Assembly (NCBI GenBank): GCA_947500385.1
Contig: CANMSA010000007.1
Coordinates: 1-64,000 of the forward strand
Reading direction: 5' to 3'
DNA from: an uncultured Flavobacteriaceae bacterium
GTDB taxonomy: Bacteria > Bacteroidota > Bacteroidia > Flavobacteriales > Flavobacteriaceae
DNA: 64,000 bases
In this document: one piece after another, positions 29,850-40,836 of the stretch
Position numbering within the stretch: the first letter of the stretch is position 1
Layout: each line of letters begins with the position of its first letter
Notes under the pieces: model-generated
Database searches by the model: none
What the model was told of the DNA's origin: nothing
Seen by the model: only the letters and a program-made list of their open reading frames with translations
Position numbers and translations under genes: made by a program

Positions 29850-31640
29850 ATGCCCCAAGTACCTATCGAAATTCAGTTAAGTACCTTGCCCGATAATCCC
29901 GGGGTATACCAGTTTTACGATGTTGATGATATCATTTTATACGTAGGAAAAGCAAAGAACCTTAAAAAAAGAGTAGCTTCTTATTTTAATAAGAACCACG
30001 AATATGGCAAGACCAGGGTTATGGTCAAAAAAATCAGGGCCATCAAACATATTGTCGTGCCTACCGAGTCAGATGCTCTTTTGCTGGAAAACAATTTGAT
30101 CAAGAAGTACCGCCCCCGGTACAACGTTCTTTTAAAGGATGATAAGTCATATCCCTGGATTTGTATTAAAAATGAGCGCTTCCCCAGAATTTTCCCGACA
30201 AGAAAACTAATTAAGGACGGTTCGGAGTATTTTGGCCCGTATACCAGTATGAAAACGGTACGTACCCTGTTGGATTTGGTTCGGAACATTTACCCTTTGC
30301 GTACCTGTAATTATGACCTTTCACAGGAAAAAATTACCGCTGGGAAGTACAAAGCTTGTCTGGAGTACCATCTTGGCAATTGCAAGGCGCCCTGTGTTGG
30401 GCTTCAGGAAGCCGAGGAATACCATAAACAAATCGCGGATATTAGGGAGATAATTAAAGGGAACTTTAAGTCTTCGATCCAATACCTAAAAGAACAAATG
30501 AAGGCCTTGGCAGATGAAATGAAATTTGAGGAGGCACAACAAATAAAAGAGAAAGTGGTCATTTTGGAGAACTATCAGGCCAAGTCAACTATTGTAAACC
30601 CAAAAATCAACAATGTCGATGTCTTTTCCATTATTTCTGACGATGCTTTCGCATATGTTAATTTCCTGCAGTTATCGCATGGTTCAATTGTGCGCTCCCA
30701 CACAATGGAGATTAAGAAAAAGTTGGATGAAAAAGATGAGGACCTACTACCCTTGGCCATTGTTGAAATTCGGCAACGATTCGACTCTCTTTCCAAGGAA
30801 TTATACCTTCCGTTCAAAGTAACGGTAGAGCCACATTTAAAGGTGACCGTACCACAATTGGGCGACAAGAAAAAAATTGTGGAATTTAGTCAGCGAAACG
30901 CCCGTTTCTTTCGTCAGGAACGCTTTAAACAAATTAAAATTATTGATCCGGATCGTCATACGAATCGAATCATGGGACAGATGAAAATAGATTTACGCCT
31001 GTCAACGGAGCCAAGGCATATCGAATGTTTTGATAATAGTAATATGCAAGGCAGCAATCCTGTTGCGGCCTGCGTAGTTTTTAAAAATGGGAAACCTTCC
31101 AAAAAAGAATACCGGCATTATAATATTAAAACGGTCGAGGGCCCCGATGATTTTGCCTCCATGGAAGAAGTTGTTTTTCGACGTTACAAACGATTGATAG
31201 AAGAAGCGGCTCCTTTACCGCAACTTGTAGTGATCGACGGTGGTAAGGGTCAATTGTCATCCGCATTAAAAAGTTTGGACGTCTTGGGTTTAAGAGGTAA
31301 AATTGCAATTATTGGAATTGCAAAACGGTTAGAGGAAATCTATTTCCCGGAAGATCCTATACCCTTGTATTTGGACAAAAAATCGGAGAGTCTTAAAATC
31401 GTTCAACAACTAAGAAATGAAGCCCACCGATTTGGTATTACCTTCCATAGGAACAAACGAAGCAAAGCGGCCATAAATTCCGAACTGGTACAGATCGATG
31501 GAATCGGCGAAAAAACCGCACAAGAACTTTTAAAGCGGTTTAAGTCGGTGAAAAGAATCAAAGGCGCCACTATCGAAGACTTGACACCCGTGGTGGGTAT
31601 GTCCAAGGCAAAAAAAATTTATGAAACATTTCACCGATAA
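29850..31640 (+). CDS. uvrC: Excinuclease ABC subunit C
   Basis: 596 aa; LPDNPGVYQFYDVDDIILYVGKAKNLKKRV, HIECFDNSNMQGSNPVAACVVF, C-terminal HhH. Confidence 0.97.
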   Translation: MPQVPIEIQLSTLPDNPGVYQFYDVDDIILYVGKAKNLKKRVASYFNKNHEYGKTRVMVKKIRAIKHIVVPTESDALLLENNLIKKYRPRYNVLLKDDKSYPWICIKNERFPRIFPTRKLIKDGSEYFGPYTSMKTVRTLLDLVRNIYPLRTCNYDLSQEKITAGKYKACLEYHLGNCKAPCVGLQEAEEYHKQIADIREIIKGNFKSSIQYLKEQMKALADEMKFEEAQQIKEKVVILENYQAKSTIVNPKINNVDVFSIISDDAFAYVNFLQLSHGSIVRSHTMEIKKKLDEKDEDLLPLAIVEIRQRFDSLSKELYLPFKVTVEPHLKVTVPQLGDKKKIVEFSQRNARFFRQERFKQIKIIDPDRHTNRIMGQMKIDLRLSTEPRHIECFDNSNMQGSNPVAACVVFKNGKPSKKEYRHYNIKTVEGPDDFASMEEVVFRRYKRLIEEAAPLPQLVVIDGGKGQLSSALKSLDVLGLRGKIAIIGIAKRLEEIYFPEDPIPLYLDKKSESLKIVQQLRNEAHRFGITFHRNKRSKAAINSELVQIDGIGEKTAQELLKRFKSVKRIKGATIEDLTPVVGMSKAKKIYETFHR

Positions 31641-31656
31641 CACCGACCCATAAGCA

Positions 31657-33924
31657 ATGCGAACCATTTACTTTCTCATATTCGTCTTAAACTGTTCCTT
31701 GTTTGCCATGGGACAGAACGAGGCAGACAATGAGCGTTTAAAAGTAGGAGTGGTGCTGAGTGGTGGTGGTGCGAAAGGCATGGCGCATATAGGGGTGCTC
31801 AAAGTGATAGAGGAAGCTGGGGTAAAAATAGACTACATAGGAGGTACTAGTATGGGCGCAATTGTCGGGGCACTCTATGCGGCCGGCTATTCGGCAACCG
31901 AGCTCGACTCTATTTTCAGATATATTGATTTTAGTAGGCTAATTCAGGACAACTTACCGCGAAGTGCCAAAACGTTTTATGAAAAAGAAGATTCTGAACG
32001 GTACGCACTTACGCTGCCTTTTGATAAATACAAGGTAAGTATACCCCAAGCATTTTCCGGAGGGCAGAATGTATACAACGAACTGGTGCGTTTGTTATAT
32101 CATGTAAAAGATGTAGAAGACTTTAGGCAGTTACCGATTCCTTTTATTTGTGTTGCAACCAATGTAGAAACGGGGAAAGAAGTGCTTTTGAACAAAGGAT
32201 ACCTACCAGAGGTAGTGATGGCAAGTGCGGCCTTACCTTCCCTGTTTGAGCCGGCCACTATCAACGGAAAAACCCTAATTGATGGAGGCATCGTAAATAA
32301 CTATCCTATAAACGAGGTGAAGGCCATGGGGGCCGACGTAGTAATTGGATCTGATGTACAGCACGGACTGGCAAACAAAGACCAACTTTCTTCTGCGACA
32401 GAGATTTTGCAACAAGTGAACAACTATCGAACGGTAGCTGCCATGGAAGAAAAATCGGGACAGACCGATATCTATATCAAACCCGATATCAGTGCATACT
32501 CCTTGATCGATTTCCAGGCCTTTGATGACATAAAAAAGGAAGGGGAGGCGGCCGCATTCGAACAAATCGGCGAACTCCAAAAATTATCGCGTTACCAAAA
32601 TATTGACAGGGAAACAGTACGAACCGTAGCTACAAAAGATACCTTGATCGTTAACCGTTTGATCATCAATGGCGATGTTTCGAATTTTTCCCGGGGGTAT
32701 GTCAAAGGTAAATTGCGCTTTGAACTGGGAAAGAAGATAACGTTCGAACGTTTACAACAAGGAATCAGTAATTTATCGGCAACGGGCAACTTTAGGACAA
32801 TACGTTACAAGCTCATTAACAATGGTATCGGAGAAGACCTTGTCTTAAGTTTGAATGAAACAAAACAGAAAACATTTTTGCGCTTGGCGGCCCACTATGA
32901 CGAATTATACACCAGTGCCGCACTCGTTAATCTTACTAGAAAGAATTTTCTAATGCGCGATGATGTCTCCTCGTTCGATTTTATTTTAGGCGATAACTTA
33001 CGGTATAACTTCGAATACTATGTAGACAAAGGTTCTTATTGGAGCTTTGGAGTGAATTCTAGATTGAACGATTTTGAACGTGAGATCGATTTTGGGTTGA
33101 TCAGGGGCAATTTTGAAATACCGCCAGGGCTTAATGTAAATAGTATCAATCTTTCCGTTACAGATATTACCAATCAAGCCTACGTGCAGACCGTATTGCG
33201 GGAAGAATTTGCCTTTACCCTGGGCGCTGAGCATAAATTCCTAAAGTATAGTACTCGTACACTTGGTGAGCTCACAGACGAAGATACTACCAACACCTTG
33301 CGGGTAGAAGATGGGCGCACTCTTTTTGAGAATAGTAACTTCTACAGTGCTTTCGGGCAATTAAAACTCGACACCTATGATAATCGTTATTTCCCTTCCA
33401 AAGGGATATATTTTAACGGGGACTTTCACTTCTACATCCTCTCATCCGATTTTAACGAAAATTTCAAGGAGTTCTCCGTAACCAAACTAAGGGGAGGCAC
33501 GGCATTTCCGATAGTTAAGAATTTGTCACTGAACATTGAAGCCGAAGGAGGGTTTAAACTAGGGACCTCGAACGTTACTTCCTTTGACTTTGTGCTCGGT
33601 GGTTTTGGCACCGATTTGATCAATAACTTCGTCCCGTTTTTAGGGTACGATTTTCTTAGCCTTCCCGGTAATAGCTATGTAAAAGCCTATTCGAGGATCG
33701 ATTACGAATTTGCCCGTAAAAACCACTTGTTGTTTTCGGCGAACTATGCCAATGTCGATGATGATCTTTTTAGAACGGGCGATTGGTTTACCAGCCCAAA
33801 TTTCTCAGGTTATGGTATAGGATATGGTTGGGAGTCTTTTATAGGTCCGGTGCAAGTAATTTATGCTTGGAGCCCGGAAGGCGATAGTGATAATCTTTTT
33901 TTTAGTATTGGCTATTGGTTTTGA
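31657..33924 (+). CDS. Patatin-like phospholipase with C-terminal BamA-like beta-barrel
   Basis: 755 aa; VGVVLSGGGAKGMAHIGVLKVIEEAG, GGTSMGAIVGALYAAGY, DGGIVNNYP, barrel-like C-terminus. Confidence 0.93.
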   Translation: MRTIYFLIFVLNCSLFAMGQNEADNERLKVGVVLSGGGAKGMAHIGVLKVIEEAGVKIDYIGGTSMGAIVGALYAAGYSATELDSIFRYIDFSRLIQDNLPRSAKTFYEKEDSERYALTLPFDKYKVSIPQAFSGGQNVYNELVRLLYHVKDVEDFRQLPIPFICVATNVETGKEVLLNKGYLPEVVMASAALPSLFEPATINGKTLIDGGIVNNYPINEVKAMGADVVIGSDVQHGLANKDQLSSATEILQQVNNYRTVAAMEEKSGQTDIYIKPDISAYSLIDFQAFDDIKKEGEAAAFEQIGELQKLSRYQNIDRETVRTVATKDTLIVNRLIINGDVSNFSRGYVKGKLRFELGKKITFERLQQGISNLSATGNFRTIRYKLINNGIGEDLVLSLNETKQKTFLRLAAHYDELYTSAALVNLTRKNFLMRDDVSSFDFILGDNLRYNFEYYVDKGSYWSFGVNSRLNDFEREIDFGLIRGNFEIPPGLNVNSINLSVTDITNQAYVQTVLREEFAFTLGAEHKFLKYSTRTLGELTDEDTTNTLRVEDGRTLFENSNFYSAFGQLKLDTYDNRYFPSKGIYFNGDFHFYILSSDFNENFKEFSVTKLRGGTAFPIVKNLSLNIEAEGGFKLGTSNVTSFDFVLGGFGTDLINNFVPFLGYDFLSLPGNSYVKAYSRIDYEFARKNHLLFSANYANVDDDLFRTGDWFTSPNFSGYGIGYGWESFIGPVQVIYAWSPEGDSDNLFFSIGYWF

Positions 33925-34024
33925 GATTCTTAACCTTTAAAACCCATTCTTTTTTCAGATATTTGCAGTTAAGATGCTACAGCTAAGAATTGATATTACG
34001 GCCCATCTAAGGGCAATGTGGTAA

Positions 34025-34093
34025 TTAACGCACCTCTTTATTCCCAGGCAAGACGGGAATGCGTTAAAATACATCACTTCCTCTAAGAGGTGC
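34025..34093 (+). promoter_or_regulatory. Structured 5' leader of hppD with alternative pairings
   Basis: ttaacgca(34025-34032)/tgcgttaa(34060-34067) versus gcacctctt(34030-34038)/aagaggtgc(34085-34093); nested attccc/gggaat hairpin. Confidence 0.5.
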
Positions 34094-34129
34094 CAAACAA
34101 TTTTCAAAGCAATTCATAAAAAATAGATT

Positions 34130-35272
34130 ATGTCAACATTCGATAAAACCTCGTTACAATTACCTGTAGAAAATCTTGAAGCAGAAGATTTTCTTCCCCT
34201 GTTGGGAACTGACTATATAGAACTATATGTGGGCAACGCCAAACAGGCCGCGCACTATTACATGGCCGCATGGGGATTTCAGCCCTTGGCCTATGCCGGT
34301 TTGGAAACCGGGCTGAAAGACAAGGTTTCCTACGTGCTGCAACAGGATAAGATACGCATCGTACTTACATCACCTTTAAAATCAGGGGGTGACATTAATA
34401 GGCACATCGATCAACACGGAGATGGGGTGAAGGCAATCGCGCTTTGGGTAGATGATGCCACAAAAAGCTACCAAGAAACGACACAACGCGGTGCTGAAAG
34501 CTATTTTGAACCCAAAACCGTCTCGGATTCTGATGGCGAAATGGTACTTTCAGGAATACATACCTACGGGGAGACCGTTCATATTTTTGTAGAACGCTCT
34601 AACTACCAGGGTATTTTTATGCCGGGATATCAAAAATGGGATCCATTTTACAAGCCTGAAGATGTTGGCTTGAAGTATGTAGATCATATGGTGGGCAATG
34701 TTGGATGGAACGAAATGAACAAATGGTGCGAGTTTTATGCCAAGGTAATGGGCTTTGCCCAATTGGTGTCTTTTGATGACAAGGATATCTCAACGGAGTA
34801 TACGGCCTTGATGAGTAAGGTGATGAGCAATGGAAACGGACGGATCAAGTTTCCGATCAATGAGCCTGCCGATGGGCGTAAAAAATCGCAGATAGAGGAA
34901 TATATCGACTTCTACAATGGGGCCGGGGTGCAACATATGGCCTTGGCAACAGACAATATAATCGAAACGGTCAGTGCCCTCAAGAATAGAGGAATCGAGT
35001 TCTTGACCGTCCCGGCTACCTATTATGAGGAAGTGCTTGATCGTGTAGGAGAAATCGATGAAGATTTACAACCACTGAGCGAATTAGGAATCTTAATAGA
35101 TCGCGATGATGAAGGGTATTTGTTACAAATATTTACCAAACCCATTTTGGATAGGCCCACTATGTTCATAGAAATCATACAAAGAAAGGGTGCCAAATCG
35201 TTCGGAAAAGGAAACTTTAAAGCCCTCTTTGAATCTATCGAGCGCGAACAGGAATCACGGGGTACCTTGTAG
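34130..35272 (+). CDS. hppD: 4-hydroxyphenylpyruvate dioxygenase
   Basis: 380 aa; YIELYVGNAKQAAHYYMAAWGF, NGAGVQHMALATDNI, GYLLQIFTKPILDRPTMFIEIIQRKG. Confidence 0.95.
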   Translation: MSTFDKTSLQLPVENLEAEDFLPLLGTDYIELYVGNAKQAAHYYMAAWGFQPLAYAGLETGLKDKVSYVLQQDKIRIVLTSPLKSGGDINRHIDQHGDGVKAIALWVDDATKSYQETTQRGAESYFEPKTVSDSDGEMVLSGIHTYGETVHIFVERSNYQGIFMPGYQKWDPFYKPEDVGLKYVDHMVGNVGWNEMNKWCEFYAKVMGFAQLVSFDDKDISTEYTALMSKVMSNGNGRIKFPINEPADGRKKSQIEEYIDFYNGAGVQHMALATDNIIETVSALKNRGIEFLTVPATYYEEVLDRVGEIDEDLQPLSELGILIDRDDEGYLLQIFTKPILDRPTMFIEIIQRKGAKSFGKGNFKALFESIEREQESRGTL

Positions 35273-35558
35273 TACAACCGGACACACCGACACCTTTTCC
35301 CGAGTGATTTTATGCGGTCTCTAATTGGGCACTAACCCCTGATACCGGCTGAAACAAACCGGCAGTTTCCCAAAAAACTCTTAATATGAATGTGTAAACA
35401 AGGCACAACTATAAATAACTGTTAAGAGAATAGTTAAAGTACGTTAAAAGGGTTTACCAAGTTAAGATCATGTAGTAAATTCGTTGTCATAAGGGGTGGT
35501 TCCCTTATAACTTTAAGTATTGGTTTTTCATAATTTAAAGTTTGGTTGGTTATTTAGG

Positions 35559-35591
35559 AAAAGCCCTGGCGGTTCAGTCAGGGCTTTTTTT
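35559..35591 (+). terminator. Intrinsic terminator
   Basis: aaaagccctg-gcggttcagt-cagggctttt followed by a T-run. Confidence 0.85.
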
Positions 35592-35868
35592 CGTATCAGA
35601 AATTACTGTCGAAAAGGGTAATCCTAACTAAGTGCCAATTTTTTGCTTCAAAACGCAAAAAAACCGCTTCATAGGAAAATTAGGAACATTTACCGATGTC
35701 TCTCCCCTGTACAATACTTTGGAATAAAATTTGTTTTATTAACTGTACGTTAAAACACTTTTGCCGATTGATTTATTAATTTTAGCGACAATCAGACCAA
35801 TCCAAAGATTTATAGCATGGGCTATGTTTCATGATGATAAGTATAAATGACCGTTTAAATAACTACAG

Positions 35869-36660
35869 ATGAAAAAAATTTACGTTATCATTTTTTTATT
35901 GGTTAGTCAGGTAACATTGCCTCAAAACGGCGGTGATAGCAAGGAATCCGTTTTTAAACCCGGGGAATGGCTCAAGTTTAGAATGCACTATGGGGTGCTG
36001 AATGCCAGCTATGCTACCTTACATGTAAAATCTGATAAAATAAACAATGTCCCCGTGTATCATGTAGTAGGAAAAGGGAAAACCACGGGTTGGGCAAGTA
36101 TCTTTTTTAAGGTAGATGACACCTACGAAAGTTATTTTGACAAGAAAGATGGCAAACCCTACAAGTTTATTCGCAAAATTAATGAAGGAGGCTATAAAAA
36201 AGATGTCGAAATAAACTTTGATCATAAGAAAGACAAGGCCGTCTTGAACGACAAGAAAAACAAGAAAGAATATGATTTTGATTTACAGGATGGTATTCAG
36301 GATTTAATCTCCGCGTTCTATTATTTGCGCAATAATTACGATCCGGATGATCTTGTGATTGGCGAGTCGGTAGATTTAAAAATGCTGTACGATGATGATG
36401 GTATTTTTAACTTTAAACTGAAGTATTTAGGAACACAAGTCCTAAAAACCAAGTTCGGTAAGGTAGAATGTTATAAATTTAGGCCTTTGGTACAGTCCGG
36501 GAGGGTTTTCAAAGAAAAAGAAAGCCTTTCTTTGTGGGTCTCCGCAGACGACAATCGAATTCCGATTCGAATCAAAGCAGACTTGGCCGTTGGGGCGATC
36601 AAGGCAGATTTGCACGCTTATAATGGACTGAAGCATCAGTTTAAAATTATAATGGATTAG
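35869..36660 (+). CDS. DUF3108 domain-containing exported protein
   Basis: 263 aa; FKPGEWLKFRMHYGVLNASYATLHV, GQV-type signal peptide. Confidence 0.85.
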   Translation: MKKIYVIIFLLVSQVTLPQNGGDSKESVFKPGEWLKFRMHYGVLNASYATLHVKSDKINNVPVYHVVGKGKTTGWASIFFKVDDTYESYFDKKDGKPYKFIRKINEGGYKKDVEINFDHKKDKAVLNDKKNKKEYDFDLQDGIQDLISAFYYLRNNYDPDDLVIGESVDLKMLYDDDGIFNFKLKYLGTQVLKTKFGKVECYKFRPLVQSGRVFKEKESLSLWVSADDNRIPIRIKADLAVGAIKADLHAYNGLKHQFKIIMD

Positions 36661-36666
36661 CAATCA

Positions 36667-37644
36667 ATGGATGAACAGGAGCTTATAGCATCTCAAATTG
36701 AAAAACTAAAAGAAAAGTATAAAGATTCGGGCCAAGACCTTAATTCATATTTAGACGGCCTCCTATATCAACGTTATCTCACTTACTGGGACTATATACA
36801 CTTAGATACTTTGCTAAGTCTTCAAGTTCCCCGCACCTATTTTCCCGACGAGGAAATCTTCATCATGTACCACCAGATAACCGAGTTGTATTTTAAACTC
36901 ATTTTGCACGAGCAAAAGCAAATCGTGGATCATACTTCCCAACAACTTGATTTTTTAATAGAGAAAATACGAAGGATCAATAGTTACTATGAAGCACTAA
37001 TTTCCTCCTTTAGTATAATGATAAAAGGGATGGAACGCGAGCAGTTTCTCCAGTACCGTATGGCCCTCTTGCCGGCGAGTGGTTTTCAGTCTGCCCAGTA
37101 CCGAATGATCGAGATTTATTCCACGCCCTTGGAGAATCTGGTACACCATACGGAACGCCAGTTGTTCGATGCCTCGAATGGTATCGAAGAACTATATGAG
37201 CACATTTATTGGAAGAAGGGCGCTACCGATTTGGCTACGGGCGAAAAGACATTGACCTTGAAGCAATTTGAGTACCGATACACTCCACGTTTGATACGCA
37301 TTTCAAAACAAGTAGAAGGCCGCACGATCTATCATAAATTCTTACAATTACCCAAGGAAAAACAAGATAATAAAGCACTAATAAAGGCGTTAAAGACTCT
37401 AGACGTGAATGCAAATGTAAATTGGCCTTTAATGCATATGGGTTCGGCCCATCGTTATTTGGGCAAAGACAAACAGGAAATAGATGCGACCGGGGGCACG
37501 AATTGGAAAGAATATTTGCCTCCAAGTTTTCAAAAAGTCATTTTTTTTCCTGAACTATATTCAAAAGAAGAGTTAAATAATTGGGGGAAACAGTGGGTAG
37601 ACCATATCTTTAATCCCGATAAAGCGAAAAGCAAGAATGAATAA
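36667..37644 (+). CDS. Tryptophan 2,3-dioxygenase family protein
   Basis: 325 aa; LTYWDYIHLDTLLSLQ, EIFIMYHQITELYFKLILHEQKQI, SGFQSAQYRMIE. Confidence 0.92.
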   Translation: MDEQELIASQIEKLKEKYKDSGQDLNSYLDGLLYQRYLTYWDYIHLDTLLSLQVPRTYFPDEEIFIMYHQITELYFKLILHEQKQIVDHTSQQLDFLIEKIRRINSYYEALISSFSIMIKGMEREQFLQYRMALLPASGFQSAQYRMIEIYSTPLENLVHHTERQLFDASNGIEELYEHIYWKKGATDLATGEKTLTLKQFEYRYTPRLIRISKQVEGRTIYHKFLQLPKEKQDNKALIKALKTLDVNANVNWPLMHMGSAHRYLGKDKQEIDATGGTNWKEYLPPSFQKVIFFPELYSKEELNNWGKQWVDHIFNPDKAKSKNE

Positions 37645-38917
37645 ATTATGGGGCATTGTCGTATTGTTAATGGCTGTTACGGCTTGTAAAAACGACAGAA
37701 CTACGGAACCCTCGAAAGAAATTACCGAGGTAAAACAGGTAGTTGAGAAGGTAATCACAAAACAATTTGGTTTCAACTTTGATAACTTCAAGGTAAAGGT
37801 CGATACGGTGAAGTGGGGCGATAGTTTTGGAGAGCTCATGCTTTCCCATAAGGTAGATTACCCTAAAATTGCCCAGGTATCGCAAGAATACAAGGACACC
37901 TTTGACGTTCGCAAAATTCGCGTAGGGAAACCCTATTTAATATTACAATCAAAAGATACTTCCGAAACGGCCCAAGTGTTCATCTATCAAAACGATCCGA
38001 TCAACTATACCGTTGTGGACTTTCGCGACGAGGTAGTCGCCTACAAGGAAAAGAAAGAGGTGAAATATGTGGAGCGAGAAGCTTCCGGAGTTATCGAAAC
38101 ATCCCTTTCCGAAGCCATTTTGGCACAGGGCATCGATTACAATGTAACCAATAACCTCTCTGAAGTATATGCATGGACAGTAGATTTCTTCAAACTTCAA
38201 AAAGGCGATAAGTTTAAGGTGATTTATAAGGAAAAATATATCAATGATTCTATTTACGCCGGGGCCGAGCCTATAGAAGCAGCTTATTTTGAACACAACG
38301 GCAGACCTATTTATGCGTTTGCGTATGAAAATGACTCCTTAAAAAGCATTGTGGACTATTTTGATGAAGAGGCGAACAACCTACGCAGGACATTTTTAAG
38401 AGCTCCTTTGAAATTTGGCAGAATGTCTTCCAGATATAATTTAAAAAGGAGAATACGGTATTACGGTAATAAGATACGGCCACACAGAGGAACGGATTAC
38501 GCTGCCCCCGTAGGAACGCCCATTCTGGCAACGGCAGACGGTACCGTCACCGAATCAACTAGAAGAGGGGGCAACGGTAAATATGTGAAGATTCGCCATA
38601 ACGGCACCTATTCTACCCAGTACCTCCATATGAAAAAGCAAAAAGTAAAGCGAGGGGAGTTTGTGCGACAGGGTGATGTGATCGGGTGGATCGGCATGAC
38701 CGGGAATACCAGCGGTCCGCATGTTTGTTATCGTTTTTGGAGAAATGGCCGACAAGTGGATCCCCTTAAGGAGGAATTGCCGAAAGCGGAACCCTTGGCC
38801 GAAACCTTGCAACCGGCGTACTTCGCGTATATTGAACCAATTCGGGCGCAGTTAGACTGTATGGTCTATCCCGATTTGCCCGAAGAAGCGGAAGAACTTC
38901 TTACGCTGAATCAATAA
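37637..38917 (+). CDS. M23 family metallopeptidase, lipoprotein-like
   Basis: RPHRGTDYAAPVGTPILATADGTV...VKIRHNGTYSTQYLHMKK; lipobox TACKND; overlaps upstream stop. Confidence 0.94.
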   Translation: MNKLWGIVVLLMAVTACKNDRTTEPSKEITEVKQVVEKVITKQFGFNFDNFKVKVDTVKWGDSFGELMLSHKVDYPKIAQVSQEYKDTFDVRKIRVGKPYLILQSKDTSETAQVFIYQNDPINYTVVDFRDEVVAYKEKKEVKYVEREASGVIETSLSEAILAQGIDYNVTNNLSEVYAWTVDFFKLQKGDKFKVIYKEKYINDSIYAGAEPIEAAYFEHNGRPIYAFAYENDSLKSIVDYFDEEANNLRRTFLRAPLKFGRMSSRYNLKRRIRYYGNKIRPHRGTDYAAPVGTPILATADGTVTESTRRGGNGKYVKIRHNGTYSTQYLHMKKQKVKRGEFVRQGDVIGWIGMTGNTSGPHVCYRFWRNGRQVDPLKEELPKAEPLAETLQPAYFAYIEPIRAQLDCMVYPDLPEEAEELLTLNQ

Positions 38918-38968
38918 CACAGCCCATTACCATTTTGTTAAGTGTTCCCGATTTATTGGGATAATGGT

Positions 38969-38976
38969 TACTTTTG
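38969..38976 (+). promoter_or_regulatory. Bacteroidota -7 promoter element (tacttttg) upstream of pgi
   Basis: Exact TAnnTTTG match about 50 nt before the start codon. Confidence 0.55.
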
Positions 38977-39028
38977 CCGCTGCGTTACGCGAAAAAAGTA
39001 CACAGACCACAATCTTTAAAATCATCAC

Positions 39029-40666
39029 ATGGCACTTCAGAATACCGATCCTACAAACACCCCCAGTTGGAAAAAGCTTCAACAACAGTTCGAAGCTTCT
39101 AAGAACCAGCATTTAAAAGAGCTTTTTGAAGAAGATCCGGATAGGGCGGAGAAACTGAATATACAGTGGGAGGATTTCCTTGTCGACTTTTCCAAGAATA
39201 AGATCACTGAAGAAACTTTAGGATTATTACTGCAACTGGCCGACGAGGTGCATTTAAAAGATGCCATCAAAAAATATTTTGAAGGGGACACCATTAACCA
39301 GACGGAAGGACGTGCGGTATTGCATACGGCATTGCGCGCCAAAGAAGACGATACCGTTTTGGTCGATGGGGTGAATGTGGTGCCCGAAGTGTATCAAGTG
39401 AAAGAACACATTAAGGAATTTACCAATGCGGTGATTTCCGGAGCTAAAAAAGGTTTTACGGGAAAAGCGTTTACCGATGTGGTGAACATTGGGATCGGAG
39501 GGTCAGATTTAGGCCCGGCCATGGTAACCGAAGCATTGAAATTCTACAAAAATCATTTGAACGTTCATTTCGTCAGCAATGTCGATGGGGATCACGTCCA
39601 TGAAGTGCTAAGAGGGTTAAATGCGGAGACGACCCTTTTCGTGGTTGTTTCCAAAACCTTTACGACCCAAGAGACTTTGAGCAATGCCACAACCATTAAA
39701 AAATGGTTTTTACAGTATGGCACCCAGGCCGATATCGCGGCACATTTTGCTGCGGTTTCTACCAATACGGAAAAGATAGCTGAATTCGGAATTTCAGAAT
39801 CCAATGTCTTTCCTATGTGGGACTGGGTAGGGGGTCGCTTCTCTTTATGGAGTGCAGTAGGCCTTTCGATAGCCTTGGCAGTAGGTTATGACCATTTTGA
39901 TGCCTTGTTGAAGGGTGCGAATGCAATGGACGAACATTTTAAAACGTCTGATTTTGATCATAATATCCCCGTTGTATTGGCCATGTTGAGCATTTGGTAC
40001 AACAATTTTTACAAAGCCGAAACGGAGGCAATTATTCCGTACACCCAATACTTAAGCAGGTTTTCCGCCTATCTGCAACAAGGTATTATGGAAAGCAATG
40101 GGAAAAGTGTCTCTCGAGACGGTACCCGTGTTGGGTATGAGACCGGAACCATTATTTGGGGAGAACCGGGAACCAATTCACAACATGCCTTTTTTCAACT
40201 CATACATCAGGGAACAAAATTGATTCCAGCAGATTTTATCGGTTTTAAAAAATCCCTTTACGGGGAAACGGATCATCATGATAAGTTAATGGCGAACTTT
40301 TTTGCCCAGACCGAGGCATTAATGAATGGTAAAACTGCCGACCAGGTGCGCAGCGAGCTATCATCAAGAAAAATGCCAGAGGTGGAAATGGAAAAATTGG
40401 TGCCCTTTAAGGTGTTTGAAGGAAACAAGCCCACTAATACCATTTTAATCGAGCAACTTACCCCAAAAAGTCTCGGTGCTTTGATAGCACTTTATGAACA
40501 TAAGATTTTTGTTCAGGGCGTGGTTTGGAATATCTTTAGCTACGATCAATGGGGTGTCGAATTGGGCAAACAGCTTGCAGGGAATACCTTACAAGACATT
40601 CAGGGCTCTGAAATTGGTGATCATGACGGCTCCACATTGCATTTATTGCAAGCTTTTAAGAATTAA
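39029..40666 (+). CDS. pgi: Glucose-6-phosphate isomerase
   Basis: 545 aa; [61 protein letters not shown]. Confidence 0.97.
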   Translation: MALQNTDPTNTPSWKKLQQQFEASKNQHLKELFEEDPDRAEKLNIQWEDFLVDFSKNKITEETLGLLLQLADEVHLKDAIKKYFEGDTINQTEGRAVLHTALRAKEDDTVLVDGVNVVPEVYQVKEHIKEFTNAVISGAKKGFTGKAFTDVVNIGIGGSDLGPAMVTEALKFYKNHLNVHFVSNVDGDHVHEVLRGLNAETTLFVVVSKTFTTQETLSNATTIKKWFLQYGTQADIAAHFAAVSTNTEKIAEFGISESNVFPMWDWVGGRFSLWSAVGLSIALAVGYDHFDALLKGANAMDEHFKTSDFDHNIPVVLAMLSIWYNNFYKAETEAIIPYTQYLSRFSAYLQQGIMESNGKSVSRDGTRVGYETGTIIWGEPGTNSQHAFFQLIHQGTKLIPADFIGFKKSLYGETDHHDKLMANFFAQTEALMNGKTADQVRSELSSRKMPEVEMEKLVPFKVFEGNKPTNTILIEQLTPKSLGALIALYEHKIFVQGVVWNIFSYDQWGVELGKQLAGNTLQDIQGSEIGDHDGSTLHLLQAFKN

Positions 40667-40836
40667 CATATTGGTTTTATAATTCTTAACAACCTCTAAT
40701 AACTTCCTGTTTTCCAGCGTTCACCGGTGCCAAATTTATGTTAAATTTGCGCGAGCTAATTTAACATTGGCTTAATGTAAAAGGACGAAAAATACCGCAC
40801 TTTTGCGCAAATTAAGCAAACAAAAAACACGAGAAC

